Source of the DNA: Paraspadella gotoi
Taxonomy: Eukaryota; Chaetognatha
Assembly: GCA_051294375.1 (NCBI GenBank)
Contig: CM119267.1
Coordinates: 22,135,486 to 22,199,485, forward strand
Direction: 5' to 3'
DNA length: 64,000 nt
In this document: piece by piece, positions 55,130-64,000 of the stretch
Layout: every line of letters begins with the position of its first letter
Position numbering within the stretch: the first letter of the stretch is position 1
Translations under genes and position numbers: made by a program
The notes under the pieces: model-generated
The model's input: the letters and a program-made list of their open reading frames with translations, nothing else
What the model was told of the DNA's origin: nothing
Databases searched by the model: none

Positions 55130-55813
55130 TTAGTCTTTGATTTTCTGCGAGGTTTTGCGGTGCCAAAAAAACAAGGTAAAACCCTTGCCGGCGTAATACT
55201 CCAAAACGAAGGCTATAAAGCAGCCAATAAAAAATAATGTCAGATCGGTCGCATTACCGGAAAGCTTTTCCAAAACGGGATAAGCCCACAGCTTTGACGG
55301 GCCCAGTCCGAGATACAAAAGGCTGGCGATGTAAAATGAGGCAACTCCGGATACCACAGACAGACCGAAGAAGTCGGAGGGATAATCGTGTTTGACCAAA
55401 AAAGCGTCGGCAACTACAAACGCCACCGGAAGGGTGTGCATCGCGTGGTCGTTCCAAGCCGGTTGGAATCTGCGCCGAATCTCGTAGGTCGAAATGGACT
55501 CGGGATCGACGGCAGAGATTCCCCAGAAGAGCGAACACACCAAAAAGCCGAAAGGGAAAACGAGGGTGGCATGGAGGAGATCGACGAGCCGCTTCAAGCG
55601 AACACGGTTGGACGACAAATGGAGGCAAACCAGACCGAAGTAAATCGTGGCGACGAAATAGTTCCAGTTGGTCAGGTATTTCAATTTTCCGGGGTACCCG
55701 TAAAATGTGAGAAAATTTTCCCCGGGTAAGTTGACGTGAGCGAGATTGTAGTAAAGGTTGTAAGCGTGAAATAAAAATGTGAAGTGATAAAAGGCGGCGA
55801 GAAAGCGATCCAT
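55130..55813 (-). CDS. AIG1/ADTRP-type FAHFA hydrolase, copy 3, 227 aa, intronless
   Basis: Third and most upstream paralogue, one exon. The catalytic threonine is in GKLKYLTNWNYF and the histidine in WNDHAMHTLPVAF. DLLHATLVFPFGFLV, HDYPSD and LWAYPVLEKL are conserved. The C terminus (TSQKIKD) is Lys-rich and could be a KxKxx-like retrieval tail. A very good acceptor (cttatttttttgtag, AG at 55816-55817) ends two bases before the ATG, so the mRNA 5' end is probably made by splicing, in cis or in trans. Confidence 0.9.
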   Translation of the reverse strand: MDRFLAAFYHFTFLFHAYNLYYNLAHVNLPGENFLTFYGYPGKLKYLTNWNYFVATIYFGLVCLHLSSNRVRLKRLVDLLHATLVFPFGFLVCSLFWGISAVDPESISTYEIRRRFQPAWNDHAMHTLPVAFVVADAFLVKHDYPSDFFGLSVVSGVASFYIASLLYLGLGPSKLWAYPVLEKLSGNATDLTLFFIGCFIAFVLEYYAGKGFTLFFWHRKTSQKIKD

Positions 55814-56378
55814 GACTACAAAAAAATAAGAGAAATGCGGAGTAAAGAAAATTAAGTAGCGCGAATTATATCAGAATGCCGAGATACCGGAATATTCACC
55901 AACAAAAAATAACTCATAGCACCACTTGCGAGCGTGCGTAATAACAAATCACAGAAAATACCTAGAGGTACCACAGTTTTTTAAAATACGCATAATTTAG
56001 GAAATACATAATAAAAAAATATGTAAATGGATGGAATGATTTTAAGTACATTTCAATTAATGTAGACAACTACGTACATATACAGTCTTGTTTAAAAAGT
56101 CCGTTTCCGATACGTATGTAAATCGGTAAAAAAAAAAATTTAAAAAAAAAAACAATTTTTTAATAAAAAAATAAATAATTTTTCTCTAAATTCTTATTTT
56201 TGAGTCACCGCACATCGCAGTGAATGCAACAAAAATCATTAAAAAAAATTCGTAATCTTTTAATAGAAACATATTTAAAAATTGTAAGCTTCATATGTGC
56301 TGAATAAATTTTACACAAATATGAAAAATGGTGTTACCTACATATTTTCACCAAAATTAAAGGCACAAAGGTTAACCA
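55814..56378. other. spacer between the P-glycoprotein gene and AIG1-like copy 3
   Basis: About 565 bp, strongly AT-rich with several A runs. It should hold the transporter 3'UTR and the AIG1 copy 3 promoter. Nothing else is visible. Confidence 0.45.
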
Positions 56379-59300
56379 TTAAACTCCAAAACCCTGCGCT
56401 TTGCACATTCTCCTGTACGGTCCGTCCTTTCGAATTAACTCCCTGTGAGTCCCCGACTCGCTGACTTTGCCGTCGGCGATAACGACGATGACGTCGGCAT
56501 TGACGATCGTCGATAGTCGATGCGCAATGACGACGCGCGTCATCTTATTCCGCGTCGCGTAATCGTCCAGCGCCGCAATCAGCGCAGCTTCCGTCCGCGA
56601 ATCCAAAGCGCTCGTCGCCTCGTCCAAGATTAGAACAACGGGTCGGCGTAGCAACGCCCGAGCCAAAGCCACTCGTTGGCGCTGCCCACCCGAAAGGGCG
56701 CGACCCTTGGGGCCAACGTCACGATGAAAGCCGTCCGGATGAGTCATGATCCAATCGTGGATCTGGGCGATTTTGGCAACGGCGATGACAGCGTCCATGT
56801 CGTACTCCGTGGATTCCAAGCCGTAAGCGACGTTTTGCAGGACGGACCCTCGGAACAGAAACGGTTCCTGCTGCACGTAGGCGACGCGACGCCGCAAGAA
56901 ACCGGCGCTGCATGTTCGGACGTCGTTTCCCTCAAAAGTAAGGAATCCGTCGGTTGGATCGTAAAAACGCGCCAGGAGTTGAACGGCAGTGGACTTACCG
57001 CAGCCCGAAGGACCGACCAAGGCCAGGCTTCTGCCTCTATTGATTGAGAGTGTCAGTCCGCGAAGGATTTTGGCTTTAGGTCGAGTAGGGTAAGTAAAGC
57101 GGACCGAGTGAAAAGAGATGAGATCTTGAGATTCGTATGTCTCTTCTATGTTGTCGGCGTTTGGCGGAGGCTGCGGTGCCATGCCGTGAACGAATCCACG
57201 CGCCTCTAAGACCTCGTCGATTGTCTTTAATAGTCTACCCGCCGCCATCTTGGCCTGGGCGTAGTTTGGGGTCAGCGTTGACGCTTCGGCGATCGCCTGT
57301 GAAGAAAACACGATCGCTGCGAAGACGGTGATCACCTGGAGGTAGCACATTTGGCACGTGTCCACGAGCCACGCGGCAAAATAAAAACATCCAGCCGTCA
57401 CAAAGAGCAAGATGGATTGAGAATAAGCGTAGGCCATTGCGTGGAAAAAGGCGCGATTAAAGGACTCTCGTCGACCCAGGACCAAGCGGCACTTGAAATC
57501 GGCCTCCCGCGTCGTTTCGAGACTGAGCGAGGAAACGGTGCGGATGCTCTCGATCGACTCCGCGGCCAAGGCCAGGGCCTCCTCCTCCTGCTCCGACGCC
57601 GCCACGCCCGAGTCGCGCTGAAGGAACTGGAATTCGAGGAAGCCGCCAAGAGCAAGGAAGGGAAAAGTGGCCAGCATCAATAGCGCCAGTTTCCAGCCAA
57701 AGAAGGCGGCGACAACAACGGAGAAGATGAGGTTGCAAAGGCATTCGACGAGGCGACCAATGCGGATGCCCGTCATACCCTGGACCAGAGAGCAATCGGT
57801 GGAGAGGCTCGTTGCAAGTTTATTGACCGCATTTTCGGGAAAGTCGTACCACGAGATCTCTTTGTGAAGAAGGGCAGAGAAAAACTGTGAGCGAAGTCGG
57901 GAGGTGAGTGCTTGACCGCTGCGTCCAAAAAAGTAGCCCTGGAGACCGTGGGCGATTAGGTCAACTATGCCAATGACCAGGAAAATAACCACGAAGAGAA
58001 CGACCCTGTCCAAGCTCTCTGAGGAGGGGTTGGATAGGAGTTCTAGGTTTTGAGCAAAGACGACGGCGAAGGTGGGAAAGACGGCGCCGACGACGAAGGA
58101 ACTAAAACAACCCATGACTATGGAAGAGAGTTCGCTCCCGTTGAGACGAAAGAGTCGACTCCATTTGGCCGTGGCTTCGATCTCCTCGTCGTCGTCATCG
58201 AAAGCGGGAAAGTCTGTCTCGTCGTAGTCGGGTTCGCTGGTAATGGAAAGGGGTCTTGCCAGGGGAAAGGGTGAACCGACGCTCGAATGCCGACGTCTCT
58301 TCCAGCTTCTTCTCTTGACGGAGACGGCGGTGCTCTCGCCCCGCACGGGACGTTTCGAGCGGCGAAAAGATTTTTTTAACTTGTTAGACAATCGGCGAAC
58401 GATGCTGGACGGTCTTTCCTGAAAACCCGGGACATAGTGGACGGCGTCGGGGTCGTCTTCATCTTCTTCGAGCGATGTCAATTGCTGATTGAAGACGAGA
58501 TTTTGATATTTTCCATTTTCGATTCCCATGAGTTCGTCGTGACTTCCGCTCTCAACGATCCCGCCATCGTCGAGAACAAAGATCACGTCCGCGTTTCGCA
58601 CCGTGGAGAGTCGGTGAGCGACGACAATGATTGTCCGTTTGCGGTCGGCCTGCGCATCCTCCAACGCATCCTGGATCACTCGTTCGCTCACACTGTCAAG
58701 CGCCGAAGTGGCTTCGTCAAGCAGCAAAACGGACGCGTCAGAGAGAAAAGCACGGGCGAAGGCAAGCCGCTGCTTCTGGCCGCCGCTGAGCCGCGCGCCG
58801 CCGTTGTCGCCCACGACAGTTTGCTCCTTGTGCGGAAGCCGATGCACAAATCCGGAGGCATTGGCGGCGGCGAAGGCGTGACGGATGTCTTCAGACGAAG
58901 CGCGAACGTTTCCCAACTTGACGTTTTCCTCGATGGAAGATTGAAAAAGTTCAGGACGTTGAAAGACGATGGAAAATTGCTTCCGCAACCAAGGAACGTT
59001 AAGATCCTTCAGGGGAACCCCGTCAAAAAGAATTCGGCCGCGAAAGGGATCGTAAAAGCGAAGCAACAAATGCAGAACGCTGCTTTTGCCAACGCCAGAT
59101 GCTCCAACTATTGCTACGGTTTGACCGCGACGCACGCTCATATTCAGCCCTCGAAGAACGGACGATTCGGCGCCAGGGTAACAAAAGTGAACGTCTTGGA
59201 ATTCGATTAAAACTCGATCGGAATGACGGCGCTCTTTGGGTTTGTATCCCCGCTCCGAGAAACAGTCAATTGTCGGTCGCGAATCGATAATGTCGAAGAT

Positions 59301-60689
59301 TTTGGCGGCAGCCGACCTCGACACGTTGAGGTCGCCCAACATCTCCATCATCTGCGCCACGTATTGAGCGCCGAATATTACGGCGAAAAAGACGCTGAGG
59401 AACTCCTCATCGCCGAAGGTTGGATCCTCCACAGAGAGTTTGGTGCCATACCAGAGACCAAGGCCAAATCCGGCAAAGAGTGTAAAGTTGACGAAACCCA
59501 GCGCGAAGCCCGTCAATGCATTCTTTTTTACGCCGTAAGAGTCAGCGACGTTTAGTCGTTTATCGTAGCGACGCTGCTCAAATTCTGCCGCGTCGTGGGA
59601 GACGACGGTTCGAATTCCAGCCAGAGCCTCGTCGGCAACCTCGGCCGCCTCTCGGTAGCTCTCCATCTCGCCGCTGGTCAAGTGAGAACCGATGAGCGAG
59701 CTGACGACGAACGAGAAGACGATGAGGGGAACAAAGGCCAGCATGACGAGCGTCAATTTCCAGCTGGAGACGAAGGCCATCACGATGTTGCCGGTAAAGA
59801 GGGCCGCAGACATGATGGCCACGGCAAGTTTGTCGCCGATGCCGTCACGGACGAGGGCCACGTTCGCGACCATGATGTGAGTCAAGGCGCCGGTCCCGCG
59901 CCTATCGTAAAATGACATGTCCATGCGGAGCAGGGCGCGAAAAAGGTGAGTGCGGAGGGCGTGGATCTGGCGTTCGGCGGCGATGGACCAAAAAGCCGTT
60001 TGCACGGCCGAGGAGAGAAAGGTGGCCACGCCCACAAAGCAGATGTATTTAGCTTGAACCCCCATTTGATTCCGCGCCAAAGTGCTATTGCCGTCGCAGG
60101 TGGCATCGCAATCGCGACCGTTGCTGGACACTATGCCATTCATGGAACCGAAGATGAGGAGGAAGAGAGGAAAGGTGGCCCCATTGACGATGGCTCCGAG
60201 AGTTCCGAGGGCCACAAAGAGCATGTCATATCGATCGGCGAAGCGGAAAAGTTTACGGAGTGGTACAGGAGTAGCGAATTCGTTAGAAAAGGAGGCGGAA
60301 ATATCGCCCCGATTATCGTGTTGCGAAGGATCGGCGGTGACCTTGGCATTTCGGTTATAGTTGTGGTCGAGATCGACGGATGGATTGACGCTGCCGCGGC
60401 CCGAGGAGATGCGAGAAGTCCTTCGTGAGACGGCGTCCTCGATCCCATCGCCCGCGTCTTCCGCGACGAACGCCGGGTTGAAGAGCGGACCCTGCCAGAC
60501 CTGGTAGGACGTCTCGTCGTCGCGCGGGGACCGAGGCAGAGACGGCGGCGGATTCCCAAGGGACGGAACGTCGGCAAAGGAGCCGTAGTCCGAGTCAGGT
60601 TGAGACGTTGGGCGCGCGATCGAGTGACGGAGTGGACGTAAATGGCGGACGCCCATGAGACGAGGCTGAGCGGGAGGCGGGTCCGACAT
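56379..60689 (-). CDS. P-glycoprotein / ABCB-type full ABC transporter, 1436 aa, intronless
   Basis: ATP-driven exporter of hydrophobic compounds with two membrane domains and two nucleotide-binding domains on one chain. The N terminus is about 150 residues longer than in human P-gp and is Pro/Ser-rich. NBD1 shows VGASGVGKSS (Walker A), RLSGGQKQRLAFARAF (signature) and VLLLDEATSALDS (Walker B). NBD2 shows VGPSGCGKST, LSGGQRQRVALARALL and VLILDEATSALDS. The switch histidines (VVAHRLS, VIAHRLS) are both present, so both ATP sites look competent. The linker (residues 760-850) is basic and Ser/Arg-rich, where P-gps are phosphorylated. There is no intron in 4.3 kb, striking for this family. ABCB subfamily is clear; ABCB1 orthology is not. 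Confidence 0.95.
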   Translation of the reverse strand: MSDPPPAQPRLMGVRHLRPLRHSIARPTSQPDSDYGSFADVPSLGNPPPSLPRSPRDDETSYQVWQGPLFNPAFVAEDAGDGIEDAVSRRTSRISSGRGSVNPSVDLDHNYNRNAKVTADPSQHDNRGDISASFSNEFATPVPLRKLFRFADRYDMLFVALGTLGAIVNGATFPLFLLIFGSMNGIVSSNGRDCDATCDGNSTLARNQMGVQAKYICFVGVATFLSSAVQTAFWSIAAERQIHALRTHLFRALLRMDMSFYDRRGTGALTHIMVANVALVRDGIGDKLAVAIMSAALFTGNIVMAFVSSWKLTLVMLAFVPLIVFSFVVSSLIGSHLTSGEMESYREAAEVADEALAGIRTVVSHDAAEFEQRRYDKRLNVADSYGVKKNALTGFALGFVNFTLFAGFGLGLWYGTKLSVEDPTFGDEEFLSVFFAVIFGAQYVAQMMEMLGDLNVSRSAAAKIFDIIDSRPTIDCFSERGYKPKERRHSDRVLIEFQDVHFCYPGAESSVLRGLNMSVRRGQTVAIVGASGVGKSSVLHLLLRFYDPFRGRILFDGVPLKDLNVPWLRKQFSIVFQRPELFQSSIEENVKLGNVRASSEDIRHAFAAANASGFVHRLPHKEQTVVGDNGGARLSGGQKQRLAFARAFLSDASVLLLDEATSALDSVSERVIQDALEDAQADRKRTIIVVAHRLSTVRNADVIFVLDDGGIVESGSHDELMGIENGKYQNLVFNQQLTSLEEDEDDPDAVHYVPGFQERPSSIVRRLSNKLKKSFRRSKRPVRGESTAVSVKRRSWKRRRHSSVGSPFPLARPLSITSEPDYDETDFPAFDDDDEEIEATAKWSRLFRLNGSELSSIVMGCFSSFVVGAVFPTFAVVFAQNLELLSNPSSESLDRVVLFVVIFLVIGIVDLIAHGLQGYFFGRSGQALTSRLRSQFFSALLHKEISWYDFPENAVNKLATSLSTDCSLVQGMTGIRIGRLVECLCNLIFSVVVAAFFGWKLALLMLATFPFLALGGFLEFQFLQRDSGVAASEQEEEALALAAESIESIRTVSSLSLETTREADFKCRLVLGRRESFNRAFFHAMAYAYSQSILLFVTAGCFYFAAWLVDTCQMCYLQVITVFAAIVFSSQAIAEASTLTPNYAQAKMAAGRLLKTIDEVLEARGFVHGMAPQPPPNADNIEETYESQDLISFHSVRFTYPTRPKAKILRGLTLSINRGRSLALVGPSGCGKSTAVQLLARFYDPTDGFLTFEGNDVRTCSAGFLRRRVAYVQQEPFLFRGSVLQNVAYGLESTEYDMDAVIAVAKIAQIHDWIMTHPDGFHRDVGPKGRALSGGQRQRVALARALLRRPVVLILDEATSALDSRTEAALIAALDDYATRNKMTRVVIAHRLSTIVNADVIVVIADGKVSESGTHRELIRKDGPYRRMCKAQGFGV

Positions 60690-61634
60690 GGTGCTGGACG
60701 GAATCGATCCCGAGGATCAGAAATAATTGTTTTTTCTTCAAAATTTCCAAGTCGCATTATGAAGCCATAGTTAAAAACTGGCAATCGCCTTCTACTTAAT
60801 TATCAAGAACACATTTTTTTGCTCAGTTGTCCCACATTCTGGCAGTCATCAAAATTAGAGTAATTGTTCAGTGACGGGGTCATTTTCTGCAATAAAATAT
60901 ATCAAGAGCGAATAAAAATCAGTTAGTAGTAACTGCTTAGCAATAATAAATTTGAGTATTGCACAAAGAAAAATACCGAGTAAAATATCACGTCAATAAA
61001 ACTATCACAGCAAAAAGTGCCAACACAATTATAAATAGCTTGCAAAATAAAAAAGTCAGTTAAAAATAAATAACAAAAGAGTAAACCTTGTAACAAAAGT
61101 GAAAAATAAGCATAATAAATTTAACTAGTATAATTAAATTTAAATAAAAAATTATGAACTATGGAGTAGCTTTGTTGGACATAAACTCTCGTCGTAATCC
61201 GTCGATCTTATTTACCTTTTGTAAAAAACAACCTTAAACAGGCAGTATTAATAATCATTATTGAATTTTACAGAAATAAAAATAATAGCTTAAAAATTGT
61301 AAAAGCTACAACAGGAATTCAAATCTATAAATATTTAAAATTTATTTTTAATAACAATTAATGAATTATTTTGAAGATAATAACATGAAATTGAAAGCTC
61401 ATGTTCAACGTGAAAGATAACCCATTAACCTTTTAAAGTTTTATTAGACATATACTATAAGAAATACAGTCTTGAGGAATTTTTAAAAAATATTATCAAT
61501 TTAACCGATTCTAAATTAATTTCGAAAAAAGACAAAAAGTAACAAATAAAACATTCTCCGTTGAGTGCCGATTAATAACTTAATATTAATAAATAATACG
61601 TCCAATGTCCATAACGCAGTACGCAGACTTTTTT
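60690..61634. other. spacer between beta-tubulin and the P-glycoprotein gene
   Basis: About 945 bp of AT-rich DNA containing copy 2 of the 54-bp element (61173-61226). No coding frame is supported. Confidence 0.5.
61173..61226. repeat. 54-bp dispersed element, copy 2
   Basis: Same element as at 52606-52659, 8.6 kb away, with one mismatch and the same orientation. Flanking bases differ at once on both sides. Confidence 0.85.
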
Positions 61635-63509
<1,875 letters not shown>

Positions 63510-63816
63510 TTTTTCTCTTTTTTTTTATGCTTCTATTCCTTGAGTTTTGGGAAATAAAAGTCATGAGCTACGATGGAATGAAAAAATAAGAAAAAACGCG
63601 ATCGGCTTAAAAAAACCATCGAAAAAGCTACTGGAATAAAAACTTATCACAGATGTGGTTTAGTATCACAATGCCTTTTCGACTGGAAAAATCCAGAACC
63701 ATATGTACGTGGAAGCGTTAGAAAGGAACAATGAAAATAAAATCAAGTTGTATATATAATGCTGCAACAAAATACAAACTTTTGTTGAAATAGAAAACAT
63801 CTGAAGTAACTAATTT

Positions 63817-63850
63817 TTTTATATATATATATTATATAATATATATATAT
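63817..63850. repeat. AT dinucleotide-rich tract
   Basis: An almost pure run of alternating T and A (tatatatata...) just left of the terminal palindrome. Confidence 0.85.
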
Positions 63851-63864
63851 TTAAGATTAAAGAC

Positions 63865-64000
63865 GAAATCTTTTACATCAACGATTTTTATTTTTAAAGG
63901 TGCATACAAGTTTCGGCTTTCATTCAAGCCTTCATCATTGAATGAAAGCCGAAACTTGTATGCACCTTTAAAAATAAAAATCGTTGATGTAAAAGATTTC
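63865..64000. repeat. perfect 63-bp palindrome with 10-nt loop at the right edge, hammerhead-like
   Basis: Arms 63865-63927 and 63938-64000 are exact inverted copies; the window ends inside the right arm, so the repeat may be longer. On the minus strand from the loop: TGATGAAGGCT, a spacer, AGCC, then GAAAC. This is the same hammerhead-type layout as the palindrome at 53495-53680, with GGCT/AGCC as stem II, but the base before TGATGA is A where the consensus has C. It is probably another Penelope-like element end. Confidence 0.6.

Overview
The window is nuclear DNA from an invertebrate animal with a compact genome. The evidence is a set of animal-type genes (a Piwi Argonaute, CLIP-170, polycystin-2, an Xk-related scramblase, a FEZF-like zinc-finger factor, aspartyl beta-hydroxylase), short GT-AG introns (many of about 45-100 bp), GC-rich exons against AT-rich introns and spacers, and normal use of TAA, TAG and TGA as stops. 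I cannot name the phylum from the sequence alone. Exon models were assembled by hand: each junction has GT/AG and a consistent phase, and the joined protein matches its family.

Left part (1-12 kb): the 5' part of a TMEM53/DUF829-like gene runs off the left edge. It is followed by an intronless piwi gene, RPL21 with a FEZF-like zinc-finger gene nested on the opposite strand in its second intron, a small secreted cystatin-like protein, an unrecognised coiled-coil protein, and an eight-exon Xk-related scramblase carrying a DEVD site near its N terminus.

Middle part (12-47.8 kb): a 15-exon CLIP-170 gene, polycystin-2 with a (GA)51 tract against a splice acceptor, PrimPol, SART3, an aspartyl/asparaginyl beta-hydroxylase homologue whose iron and 2-oxoglutarate residues are altered, and a foldback MITE. 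Next comes an unusual gene with two shared 5' exons and five tandem, in-phase, homologous 3'-terminal exons. An EPHX4-type epoxide hydrolase, mitochondrial tyrosyl-tRNA synthetase and a 996-residue AT-hook nuclear protein close this part.

Right part (47.8-64 kb): a gene-poor stretch with retroposon traces, SRP19, three tandem intronless AIG1/ADTRP-type hydrolase genes, an intronless P-glycoprotein of 1436 residues, and a seven-exon divergent beta-tubulin. Two perfect palindromes (one at the right edge) contain hammerhead-ribozyme-like cores of the kind carried by Penelope-like retroelements. A 54-bp sequence occurs twice.

Twenty-one of the 22 genes are on the minus strand; only the nested zinc-finger gene is on the plus strand. 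Several neighbours are very close (53 and 81 bp between stop and next start), and several start codons sit just after strong 3' splice-site sequences. This suggests 5'UTR introns or spliced-leader trans-splicing with operon-like co-transcription. Functionally the genes are mostly housekeeping (ribosome, SRP, spliceosome recycling, tRNA charging, DNA damage tolerance, microtubules). The shared themes I can see are microtubules (CLIP-170 and beta-tubulin) and lipid or membrane chemistry (scramblase, epoxide hydrolase, AIG1 hydrolases, ABC transporter).
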